From assembly GCA_963650385.1 (NCBI GenBank), contig CAVJLL010000090.1:1-6607 (forward strand): 6,607 bases of DNA. The letters run 5' to 3'. This DNA comes from CAG-791 sp963650385 (GTDB taxonomy: Bacteria > Bacillota > Clostridia > Lachnospirales > Lachnospiraceae). Shown piece after piece: positions 1 to 5,157 of the stretch. The notes beneath the pieces were generated by a model that did not search any database, was not told the DNA's origin, and saw only the letters and a list, made by a program, of their open reading frames with translations. Position 1 is the stretch's first letter. Each line of letters opens with the position of its first letter. Made by a program: the position numbers and the translations under genes.

Positions 1-71
1 TGGGAAAGAGCAATGTCTGGAGGCATATATTTGCCGATTACTGTGAAAACAATATCCTTGCAACTGTATAA
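1..71 (+). CDS. C-terminal tail of an unidentified ORF, possibly from an inserted mobile element (partial)
   Basis: The third plus-strand frame is open from the left edge to a TAA at 69-71 and gives 22 residues (GKSNVWRHIFADYCENNILA, then TV). It is followed 10 bp later by a terminator-like hairpin. The fragment is too short to assign to a family. That it belongs to a transposase or other element gene is inferred only from its position next to the point where brxC is abruptly cut. The strand is opposite to the BREX operon. The open frame could also be chance. Confidence 0.3.
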   Translation, partial: GKSNVWRHIFADYCENNILATV

Positions 72-80
72 AACAGCATC

Positions 81-115
81 GTCAGCCCAAGGGCTTTGTT
101 TGCTGACCCATTTTT
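81..115 (+). terminator. Terminator-like hairpin after the left-edge ORF
   Basis: GTCAGC at 81-86 pairs with GCTGAC at 102-107, with a 15-nt loop that can itself pair (AGCCC with GGGCT). A run of five T follows at 111-115, three bases after the stem. It lies 10 bp after the TAA at 69-71, as expected for a Rho-independent terminator of that reading frame. Confidence 0.4.
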
Positions 116-202
116 GCTGAAACGCAAAGAATGAAGCGCACTATAAACCTAAAAATTCAAGACATTGATTCCCGTGAATAATAAAATCAGTCGATTTCAA
201 CG

Positions 203-232
203 AAGGTCAGAGTCTAGCATAGTTCTGACCTT
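203..232. repeat. Perfect 9-bp inverted repeat (hairpin), possible bidirectional terminator
   Basis: AAGGTCAGA (203-211) and TCTGACCTT (224-232) are perfect inverted copies around a 12-nt loop that contains a further CTA/TAG pair. An AT-rich stretch (TTTAAATAAA) follows on the plus strand. The hairpin lies about 17 bp from the truncated end of brxC, in sequence that does not resemble BrxC in any frame. It may be a terminator, or the subterminal structure of the element that interrupted brxC. Confidence 0.5.
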
Positions 233-248
233 TAAATAAAGCCGAACT

Positions 249-812
249 TCACGGATTCAGGTTGAATTCCGTATAACGGCCTTCTTCGGAAAGTTTGCGT
301 TCCAAGTCGGCCAAAAACGGAATTGCTCCGCAGAAGCCCTGCATCTCATTAAAGACTTTCAGAAATACAGAGACAATGGCATCCTTGTCCTGCTTACCGC
401 TCTGTTCGCCCTTAGAATCAATGTTAAAGAGCACAACATCTGTCGGCACGGAAGCGGCCAGCTTCATATCTGCAAGCACCATGGGATCTTTGATCTTTTC
501 GTCATCTTCAAAATATGCAAGAGCCGACTTTCCGTTGATAACCTTGTTCTCAAGAAGATAGGAAAGGATTTTCAGGAAGTGAGATTTACCACTTCCAAAG
601 AAGCCGGAAATCCATACTCCCATCTTGTCCGTATGACCATTGATGCCACGCTTATAACTGTCAAAGAAATCACGAAAGTGCTTCTGGAGTTCGCGCGTAA
701 CAACGTATTCCTCCAGTTCCTGCTGAATATTGATATTATCGTCCTGACCAACCTTGATAACGCCTTTCATGTCGCGGTTGATTGGCTTGGCAAACATATT
801 TCCTATCTTCAT
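249..812 (-). pseudogene. brxC: BREX P-loop ATPase BrxC, N-terminal fragment (truncated)
   Basis: The 187 residues match the start of BrxC/PglY, the large ATPase of BREX phage defence. Visible are the typical N-terminal opening (MKIGNMFAKPINRDMKGVIK) and a Walker A loop GFFGSGKS at residues 70-77, followed by HFLKIL. BrxC is usually about 1,100-1,250 residues, so Walker B and the whole C-terminal part are absent. After about residue 183 (RYTEF) the frame runs into NLNP and a TGA, and no minus-strand frame of 1-248 continues BrxC-like sequence. This points to an insertion or deletion rather than a point frameshift. The ATG at 810-812 has a strong AAAGGAG seven bases upstream, overlapping the end of brxB. 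The fragment cannot hydrolyse ATP as a normal BrxC and is very probably non-functional. Identification as BrxC is firm; the cause of truncation is inferred. Confidence 0.88.
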
Positions 813-824
813 CTTGCGGCTCCT

Positions 825-1400
825 TTAATCTACGAGCTTGAATGCCCGGTAATAATTATCATCTTTGATTTCCGAGAACAGCAGCAAATCCTGACCGCTG
901 TATTTTCCCGGATAGAACATCACCACAGGTACATAGTCAATTACCTGATGCAGGTTATTGAGCACCGTATGGGAACGAAGAATTGGATAACACTTTCCGA
1001 TACCGGTCAAAAGAACGATTGCCTTTTCCGGCGTGTTTTCCTGGATGTGGCGTACAATCAGACTGTCCTTAGCAGTAATCCTGAGCATATTGCCGACAGA
1101 CTTTGTGATGCGGTCAAAACCCTTGCTTTTTTCAAATTCAAAGCACTTTTCCAAGTATCCCTTTGATTTCAAAATTCCGATGATGATATCGTAAAGATCA
1201 AACTCAACAATTCGATAATCATCGGAAGACTGTTCATTCTTCTTTTTTATATATTGGATGCGCTCCCGAACGAGAAGCTCCTGCTCTGCCGGATAATCAA
1301 AGATGTAGTATCCGACTTCATTTCCAAGCCCTTTATTCTGTCGAAAGGAAGGCTTGCACATCATAGCCTCCGCTTTGTCCAGTCTCTCTTCTAATGTCAC
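825..1400 (-). CDS. brxB: BREX protein BrxB (DUF1788 family)
   Basis: This 191-residue protein has the length and features of the DUF1788/BrxB family: an N-terminal MTLEERLDKAEAMM segment, a central EFDLYDIIIGIL stretch, and a C-terminal half with KAIVLLTGIGKCYPILRSH and VPVVMFYPGKYSG, typical of the family. BrxB is a core component of type 1 BREX, small and of uncertain biochemical role, acting with BrxC and the PglX methyltransferase. The start is GTG at 1398-1400, one base after the brxA stop, with GGGGG nine bases upstream inside the end of brxA. This suggests translational coupling. The TAA at 825-827 overlaps the brxC ribosome binding site. No internal defect is visible. Function is probably lost because brxC is broken. 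Confidence 0.9.
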   Translation of the reverse strand: MTLEERLDKAEAMMCKPSFRQNKGLGNEVGYYIFDYPAEQELLVRERIQYIKKKNEQSSDDYRIVEFDLYDIIIGILKSKGYLEKCFEFEKSKGFDRITKSVGNMLRITAKDSLIVRHIQENTPEKAIVLLTGIGKCYPILRSHTVLNNLHQVIDYVPVVMFYPGKYSGQDLLLFSEIKDDNYYRAFKLVD

Positions 1401-1401
1401 C

Positions 1402-2007
1402 TCAGTTCACCCCCGTCAGCGCCTTAAGCAATGCATCCTCACCATTCGCCACAAGATAACGCTCATATGCGATATCCAGAATCGGCGGCGTAATGGTCTT
1501 CTTTTTATCGACCACGGTAAGGAGATTTGCATCCGTCATGAAGTTCAGATAGCATGAACGCAAATGTCTCTTTGTGCTGTCTTTCCAGCCTGCAATCAGC
1601 TCGCTCTGGGCTTCCTTTTGCGTGAAGAAGACATTGACATCCGTATCCTCTATAATACCGACACCCAGGATGGCTTTTTCTCTGTAAACCTCATAGGCAA
1701 ATTCAAAATACAGACGATCTGTTTTCAAAATAGCCGCAAGGTTCATGACCTTCTGTGTGGACAGCTCTGAAGACAGGAAGAGGTCGATCAGCTTCTTATC
1801 CATCGTCTTCACACGATTGATAACGTAACCTGCCATACGAAGCGCGCGATATTCCTTGGCTGCACCGAATAAGTTATCCTCTATACATTTTTTCTTGATA
1901 TCGTCGTAGTCCATGCCACTTTGTCTTAACTTGACCACCTTCTTAAATTCCAAAAACCAGAAGGACTGTGACATGAGACCTGCGCTGTATTGCATTTCTG
2001 TTATCAT
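1402..2007 (-). CDS. brxA: BREX protein BrxA (DUF1819 family)
   Basis: The 201-residue product fits the DUF1819/BrxA family in length and pattern: an N-terminal YSAGLMSQSFWFLEFKKVV segment, the middle DRLYFEFAYEVYREKA segment, and a late SCYLNFMTDANLLTVVDKKK region followed by ITPPILD. Family knowledge: BrxA is the usual first core gene of type 1 BREX and is a small helical DNA-binding protein in characterised systems. The ATG at 2005-2007 has GGAGAG eight bases upstream, which supports this start over the Met five codons in. It is followed directly by brxB with one intervening base. The gene appears intact. It is separated from the upstream helix-turn-helix gene by 120 bp without an obvious strong terminator, so both are probably on one transcript. 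Confidence 0.9.
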   Translation of the reverse strand: MITEMQYSAGLMSQSFWFLEFKKVVKLRQSGMDYDDIKKKCIEDNLFGAAKEYRALRMAGYVINRVKTMDKKLIDLFLSSELSTQKVMNLAAILKTDRLYFEFAYEVYREKAILGVGIIEDTDVNVFFTQKEAQSELIAGWKDSTKRHLRSCYLNFMTDANLLTVVDKKKTITPPILDIAYERYLVANGEDALLKALTGVN

Positions 2008-2127
2008 CAGGCATTCTCTCCATTTTGCTCTTCTATTTTCTTTATAGCCTATATGGTGTCCTAAAAACCGGACTCATTGCTGCGGCCTTACATCTGCAAT
2101 CACCGGGCAGCACCATGCCCTGAAAGG
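2008..2127 (-). other. Leader/intergenic stretch between the HTH gene and brxA
   Basis: This 120-bp gap holds no convincing gene. A weak hairpin (GGGCA at 2105-2109 with TGCCC at 2116-2120) lies just after the HTH stop but lacks a T run, so it does not look like a full terminator. A second small pairing (GTCC/GGAC) flanks a T-rich loop near 2060-2080. It may modulate read-through from the HTH gene into brxA. Confidence 0.35.
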
Positions 2128-2313
2128 TCATTCCTTCTTGTCATCCGGAAGGTCGCCCTCACATACAAATGTGTATACCGGCTTTTGTGCTGTTATGGGA
2201 ATTAAATATGTTTTCCCAACTCTCTCGACACCCTTTATTCTTTCCAATTTACAGTGATTCTGAACTTGGCGAACTGACAGGTTCCATTTTTCAGCAGCTT
2301 CTTTTGTAGTCAT
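2128..2313 (-). CDS. Small helix-turn-helix DNA-binding protein, candidate BREX operon regulator
   Basis: This 61-residue protein is essentially one DNA-binding domain. The segment TKEAAEKWNLSVRQVQNHC (about residues 3-21) is an excisionase/MerR-like helix-turn-helix, and ERIKGVERVGKTYLIP is the following wing. A short acidic tail, GDLPDDKKE, ends it. I chose ATG 2311-2313, which has GGAAGG four bases upstream. A TTG at 2323-2325 with GGAGG nine bases upstream (65 residues) is equally possible. A TTG at 2364 (78 residues) has poor support. The gene stands directly after the promoter at 2384-2412 and before brxA, so it likely controls the BREX operon and itself. Excisionase-like proteins of this size also serve element excision, so that role is the main alternative. 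It is not the WYL-domain BrxR known from other BREX loci. Confidence 0.75.
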   Translation of the reverse strand: MTTKEAAEKWNLSVRQVQNHCKLERIKGVERVGKTYLIPITAQKPVYTFVCEGDLPDDKKE

Positions 2314-2383
2314 GTATCCTTCCAATTTCTTCAACCTCCGTGCAGAGTGACCATTTGGGTACAATTTCCCTATGTTAAGCTAA

Positions 2384-2412
2384 ATTATAGCATCGTTAAA
2401 GCGAAAAATCAA
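2384..2412 (-). promoter_or_regulatory. Sigma-A type promoter of the HTH-brxABC operon
   Basis: On the minus strand TTGATT (2407-2412) and a perfect TATAAT (2384-2389) are separated by exactly 17 bp, giving a predicted start near 2377. It precedes the helix-turn-helix gene and nothing else, and the preceding transcription unit is closed by the terminator at 2479-2503. Confidence 0.75.
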
Positions 2413-2427
2413 TGCGTTTAAGCGAAA
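2394..2427 (-). promoter_or_regulatory. Tandem 13-bp direct repeat over the promoter, candidate operator
   Basis: CGTTAAAGCGAAA (2394-2406) and CGTTTAAGCGAAA (2415-2427) match at 12 of 13 positions and start 21 bp apart, two helical turns. One copy fills most of the -10/-35 spacer and the other lies just upstream of the -35 box. A protein bound to both would face the same side of the helix and occlude RNA polymerase. The adjacent helix-turn-helix protein is the obvious candidate to bind here; this is inference. Confidence 0.6.
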
Positions 2428-2448
2428 CCGCTGTCTTTTGCAAGCAAT

Positions 2449-2469
2449 GCCTTCCTGATCAGGAAAGGC
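2449..2469. repeat. Palindrome between the relaxase terminator and the BREX promoter
   Basis: TTCCTGATCAGGAA (2452-2465) is a perfect 14-bp palindrome, extended by GCC/GGC (2449-2451 and 2467-2469) with one bulged A. It lies about 40 bp upstream of the -35 box of the BREX promoter. It could be a dimeric regulator site or part of the hairpin run downstream of the relaxase gene. Confidence 0.5.
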
Positions 2470-2478
2470 TCAAAACAA

Positions 2479-2503
2479 AAAATGCCGCCCGTAGGCGGAT
2501 TTT
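2479..2503 (-). terminator. Rho-independent terminator of the relaxase transcript
   Basis: CCGCC (2485-2489) and GGCGG (2494-2498) form a tight stem with a 4-base loop. It is extended by five A-T pairs around one bulged G. On the minus strand CATTTTTTGTTTT follows, a typical U tract. It lies about 80 bp past the relaxase stop and separates that unit from the BREX promoter. The opposite strand also has a T-rich flank, so it may work both ways. Confidence 0.7.
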
Positions 2504-2516
2504 CTGTTTCTGCTTG

Positions 2517-2581
2517 TTGGGGAGATTTCCCCAAACCCCATTGATCGAAGATTTCATCTTCGGCGGCGCGCCTGTCGGCGC
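2517..2581 (-). repeat. Three consecutive hairpins directly after the relaxase stop codon
   Basis: Three perfect inverted repeats follow one another. GCGCC/GGCGC (2568-2572 with 2577-2581) begins at the base next to the stop codon. CGAAGAT/ATCTTCG (2546-2552 with 2556-2562) has a 3-base loop. TTGGGGA/TCCCCAA (2517-2523 with 2528-2534) has a 4-base loop. None has a good U tract, so they look like 3' mRNA protection or processing structures, or DNA sites, ahead of the true terminator. Confidence 0.55.
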
Positions 2582-4033
2582 TTATTTTTCTTCCTGCTGG
2601 TGCTCCTTCTGCGGCTCAGTTTTCGCATTTTCAATGCCGAACAGACCTGACAGATTGGCCTGATAGGCCAGCAGCTCGCGGCACTCGTCTTTGACTTTGT
2701 AGTATTCCGCGTATGCCGCCTTTTTCTCGGAAAGAAGCTTTGCATACTCTGACCGCAGCTCCTTGATGGACGGAAGTTTCTTCTTGTGGCTGTCCGCTGT
2801 TTTCGCTGAAGTGTCTGATGGCAGAAGTTCATCAAAAGCGCGCTTTGATGCCTTGCACAGCTTGATCTCTTCTTCGTGCTCCTCGTAATATTTCCTGGAG
2901 TAGCCGGACTTCCGGTAGCCTGCATAGACATCCTTGGTTTTCAGGTAATTGGTGATATGCGTCTGGAGCACAGCAATCTCCTTCATGCGTTTTTCGGCAG
3001 AGGTGATTTTGGCAGAAAGCTCATCTCTGTGTTTCTTGGCCTCTGCCACCGAAGCGGAAAATACGTCAAAGTCGTCGATACTGGAAAAGCCGTGCTGCTG
3101 ATAATACAGAAGTGCCTTGGCCTGCTGTTTTGTGATCTGGTTCTGAATTGACAAATCGTAGTAATGCCCGCGCCCCTGATTTTTCTTTGTCTCCAGATTG
3201 CTGACAAGCTGCGCCTTCTGCTCTGCCAGCGGACTGCGGCGTTTACGCGGATTGTGAATCTTCTTGCCGGACAGAACTGCTATGATCGCATCTTTCTGAT
3301 ACTCCTCCGGCAGGGAACGCATACGGATATTACGCTTCTGTCGCGGATGGCTGAAAGTAATATTTTTACCATGGATGATGGTATATCCGGCCTGCTCCAT
3401 GAGGGAAAGAAAGCCGTTGAAGTCATGCGGCTTTTTCGCCAGAGCTTCATCAATATCAAAGCAGAGCCTATCGCGGTTGGAGAGCTTTTCGATATCGCCC
3501 TGCCAGCGGTTATAGCTCATACCATGCGGACTGGGATTTTCAATCACCGACATTCTGTGCTGAACACAGATCAGGTCGCTGAGCCTGCGAACTGCTAATG
3601 TGCTGCCCCAGAAATTCCGAAATTTGCGGGTACAGTCCAACGTGGTGGAATTCCAATAGATGTGATTATGAATGTGATGCTTGTCCGTGTGGGTGCAGAC
3701 AATAAAAGCATGATTGCCTTTTAGAAAACGCTCGGCAAATTCATAGCCGATGCGGTTAGCCTCCTCCGGAGTGATTTCTCCCGGCTTGAAGGACTGACGC
3801 ACCTGGTAAGCTATAACATCGCTGTCCTGCTTTCGTCCGGTCAGCTGAAAATACTCCCTCTTGGAAAGAGCGAAATCTGCGTCGGCAGTTTCCGGCTCAC
3901 AGGCATAGGAACTGATAAATGTGCCGTTTTCCGTCTTATCTGGATTCTTGCCGTAGTCAATGCGCTCCGACAGGCACTGCTTGATGGATTTTCCTTTGTT
4001 TAGGTGCATGGGGATGATGCGGGTTGTTGCCAC
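2582..4033 (-). CDS. MOBP-type relaxase / mobilization nuclease
   Basis: This 483-residue protein would nick one strand at the origin of transfer, stay bound through a tyrosine and pilot the strand into a recipient. The N-terminal relaxase domain (Pfam Relaxase/VirD2 type, about residues 1-200) shows Tyr27 in IDYGKNPDKT, the probable catalytic tyrosine. It also has the metal-binding histidine cluster HTDKHHIHNH at 115-124. A basic linker (RKRRSPLAEQK) follows, then a long Lys/Glu-rich C-terminal part predicted to be coiled coil. Length and motifs resemble relaxases of Tn1549-like Clostridia elements. The GTG start at 4031-4033 has AGGAGG nine bases upstream. Directly upstream lies a palindrome-rich gap, the oriT candidate. 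The gene appears intact. Exact MOBP subfamily is not certain. Confidence 0.9.
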   Translation of the reverse strand: MATTRIIPMHLNKGKSIKQCLSERIDYGKNPDKTENGTFISSYACEPETADADFALSKREYFQLTGRKQDSDVIAYQVRQSFKPGEITPEEANRIGYEFAERFLKGNHAFIVCTHTDKHHIHNHIYWNSTTLDCTRKFRNFWGSTLAVRRLSDLICVQHRMSVIENPSPHGMSYNRWQGDIEKLSNRDRLCFDIDEALAKKPHDFNGFLSLMEQAGYTIIHGKNITFSHPRQKRNIRMRSLPEEYQKDAIIAVLSGKKIHNPRKRRSPLAEQKAQLVSNLETKKNQGRGHYYDLSIQNQITKQQAKALLYYQQHGFSSIDDFDVFSASVAEAKKHRDELSAKITSAEKRMKEIAVLQTHITNYLKTKDVYAGYRKSGYSRKYYEEHEEEIKLCKASKRAFDELLPSDTSAKTADSHKKKLPSIKELRSEYAKLLSEKKAAYAEYYKVKDECRELLAYQANLSGLFGIENAKTEPQKEHQQEEK

Positions 4034-4207
4034 TGAGGTTCGCCTCCTTCAACGCAAAATAAAAGCCCCTGCTGTTTTTATCAGCAAGAGCTTGAGAGAT
4101 ATTAACTTCCCGCCAACATGGCGAGAAGTTGTTCTGCCGCAAGTTGCGGCGAAGTCACTTCTGTTCAACTTGGTCAGAAGTTAATTGTACCCAGGTTGGT
4201 CACAATT
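4034..4207. other. Palindrome-rich gap upstream of the relaxase: candidate origin of transfer (oriT)
   Basis: The 174 bp between the CD1845-like stop and the relaxase start contain four inverted repeats. They are AACTTC-c-CGCC / GGCG-a-GAAGTT (4104-4130), perfect GCCGCAA-g-TTGCGGC (4136-4150), ACTTCTG/CAGAAGT (4157-4163 with 4175-4181), and AATTGT/ACAATT (4183-4188 with 4202-4207). The motif AACTT/AAGTT recurs through the block. MOBP elements usually carry oriT as inverted repeats beside the relaxase or mobC gene. No nick site is identified. The structures could instead be mRNA hairpins in the relaxase leader, since CD1845 and relaxase are probably cotranscribed. Confidence 0.5.
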
Positions 4208-4498
4208 TTATCCGTACACGCATTCCTGAATCCGACGCTTAATGCTTTTCACGCCTTCCAGAATCAGCATTGCAAGGAGCGGTAAGCCAAACGGCGTCAG
4301 GAAGAATGCGGCAATCAGACCGGCAATGCCACTGGCGGTTCTACCGTCGATGATGATACAGATCGCTCCCAATGCGGTTCCGATAGCAATGAAATTCAGT
4401 ACAACAGCGGATATCTCCACTATTTTCGTAGCAATCCAGATGAGAATGGTCAGCAGTGCAAAGACTGGTGCAAGCAGGATTCTGAGTAATATCTTCAT
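4208..4498 (-). CDS. CD1845-like small membrane protein of conjugative elements
   Basis: The 96-residue product is mostly hydrophobic: an N-terminal membrane segment at about residues 7-24, a second at about 29-50, a short DGRTASG loop, and a third at about 56-80 with LTPFGLPLLA. It ends in a basic tail (KSIKRRIQ). The arrangement, including the PFGLP motif after an AAFFL segment, resembles the CD1845 family found in Clostridia conjugative transposons, whose function is not established. Insertion in the cytoplasmic membrane near the transfer machinery is inferred. ATG 4496-4498 is preferred over the in-frame codon 23 residues upstream, because AAGGAGG lies eight bases before it and the hydrophobic domain begins at once. 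It precedes the relaxase in the same direction, 174 bp away. Confidence 0.7.
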   Translation of the reverse strand: MKILLRILLAPVFALLTILIWIATKIVEISAVVLNFIAIGTALGAICIIIDGRTASGIAGLIAAFFLTPFGLPLLAMLILEGVKSIKRRIQECVYG

Positions 4499-4529
4499 GA
4501 GCGAGACCTCCTTGTTTCTTTCTGATTTC

Positions 4530-4558
4530 ATTGTAGTAAGATTTTGAAAACTGCTCAA
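4530..4558 (-). promoter_or_regulatory. Promoter candidate for the CD1845-relaxase unit
   Basis: On the minus strand TTGAGC (4553-4558) and TACAAT (4530-4535) are 17 bp apart, 4/6 and 5/6 matches to consensus. The predicted start leaves a leader of about 25 nt before the ATG at 4498. It lies just after the merR terminator, as expected if the mobilization genes here need their own promoter. A TTGACA at 4562-4567 has no -10 at a good distance. Confidence 0.45.
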
Positions 4559-4569
4559 GGATGTCAAAA

Positions 4570-4595
4570 CAGGCCTTGTCCGAAGGCAAGACCTG
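4570..4595 (-). terminator. Rho-independent terminator of the merR gene
   Basis: On the minus strand CAGG-t-CTTGCC, a TTCG tetraloop, and GACAAG-g-CCTG form a ten-pair stem with one mismatch, followed by TTTTGACAT. The UUCG loop is especially stable in RNA. It sits about 40 bp after the merR stop and before the CD1845 promoter. Confidence 0.65.
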
Positions 4596-4636
4596 GCCGT
4601 AAGTTCATTATTGTCGTGTTGCAGTTATCCATCCGC

Positions 4637-5059
4637 TTAATGTTTTGGACGGCTTTCAGCTGTCCAGTTTTTCGGATTGGTATCATCAGGCGCAAGTCCC
4701 GCAAGGACAGCCTCATAATGCGAAACCTTATTATCCATATATTCCGCAGTGCGTTTTGCTTCTTCTACCTTCTTATAAGCTTCTTCTCTCTGCTTCAAGA
4801 TGATCGCATATCTCGCGCGCAGATTTTCTTCTGATTCCGGAAACAGGCACAAGCGGCAGTATTCGCGGATATCCTCTATGGAAGCACCGCATCCCTTCAG
4901 GCATTTGATGCCCTGCATCCAGTTGATTGATTCTTCATTGAACACACGCCGGTTTCCGCCGTCACGCTCACAGGGGAGCAGCCCCTGATCTGTGTAATAA
5001 CGCAGGGTATGCTCTGTCACATCAAACATCTGCGCCATCTGCTTAATCGTATAGTACAT
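4637..5059 (-). CDS. MerR-family regulator, AdhR/NmlR-like (electrophile-sensing type)
   Basis: The 140-residue protein has the standard MerR layout. The winged helix-turn-helix is at residues 1-70 with YTIKQMAQMFDVTEHTLRYY and DQGLLPCERDGGNRR. A dimerising coiled coil (about 76-120) and a short C-terminal tail follow. Cys53 in GIKCLKGCG lies where B. subtilis AdhR has its sensing Cys52 (IKCMRNAG). Four more cysteines are present (30, 57, 68, 71). AdhR/NmlR proteins respond to aldehydes and other thiol-reactive compounds and activate alcohol dehydrogenase or reductase genes. The divergent neighbour here is an aldo/keto reductase, which fits. ATG 5057-5059 has a G-rich GAGGGGGG about seven bases upstream. 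Its own promoter has a dyad in the spacer, suggesting autoregulation. The MerR family is certain; the ligand is inferred. Confidence 0.9.
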   Translation of the reverse strand: MYYTIKQMAQMFDVTEHTLRYYTDQGLLPCERDGGNRRVFNEESINWMQGIKCLKGCGASIEDIREYCRLCLFPESEENLRARYAIILKQREEAYKKVEEAKRTAEYMDNKVSHYEAVLAGLAPDDTNPKNWTAESRPKH

Positions 5060-5074
5060 TTTTGTTCCCCCCTC

Positions 5075-5105
5075 TTGACTTCGTGTTACACAAACTTATT
5101 AGAAT
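5075..5105 (+). promoter_or_regulatory. Promoter of the aldo/keto reductase with MerR-type 19-bp spacer
   Basis: TTGACT (5075-5080) and TAGAAT (5100-5105) are good boxes but separated by 19 bp. This is the over-long spacing typical of promoters that a MerR-family protein must distort to activate. The spacer region contains an imperfect 15-bp palindrome, TTcGTGT-t-ACACaAA, centred at 5087. The reductase start is about 50 bp downstream. Confidence 0.6.
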
Positions 5106-5106
5106 G

Positions 5107-5136
5107 ATTATAGCATTCCATCGGAATGCAAATCAA
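5107..5136 (-). promoter_or_regulatory. merR promoter with a perfect dyad filling its spacer
   Basis: On the minus strand TTGATT (5131-5136) and perfect TATAAT (5107-5112) are 18 bp apart. The spacer contains GCATTCC-atc-GGAATGC (5113-5129), a perfect 7-bp inverted repeat centred on the promoter. An extra GAATG half-site lies at 5102-5106. A MerR dimer bound here would be expected to repress its own gene, and it sits just downstream of the reductase promoter. Confidence 0.6.
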
Positions 5137-5157
5137 CAGAAAACGGAGGACTTCATA

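Noticed and set aside
203..232. Possible CRISPR repeat or tracrRNA-like element (the minus strand reads AGAACTATGCTAGA)
   Set aside because: There is a single copy, no spaced repeats and no cas gene in the window. The resemblance to type II repeats is short and the unit is explained by a simple hairpin.
579..1166. Plus-strand open frame of 195 codons opposite brxB/brxC
   Set aside because: It is antisense to two well-recognised BREX genes, lacks a ribosome binding site and resembles no family; a shadow of minus-strand codon bias.
2030..2076. Eleven-codon minus-strand ORF between the HTH gene and brxA
   Set aside because: Too short and without a convincing ribosome binding site; I see no sign that it is a leader peptide.
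2314..2364. Longer N-terminus of the helix-turn-helix protein starting at the TTG at 2364
   Set aside because: The added residues (MYPNGHSARR...) do not look like the domain, the codon is weak and spacing to the nearest G-rich site is poor. Starts at 2313 or 2325 have better ribosome binding sites.
3164..3598. Plus-strand open frame inside the relaxase gene
   Set aside because: It is antisense to an intact relaxase reading frame with clear catalytic motifs and has no supporting start signals.
4499..4567. N-terminal extension of the CD1845-like protein
   Set aside because: It would cover the promoter candidate and the AAGGAGG site, and its residues are unlike the start of this membrane-protein family.
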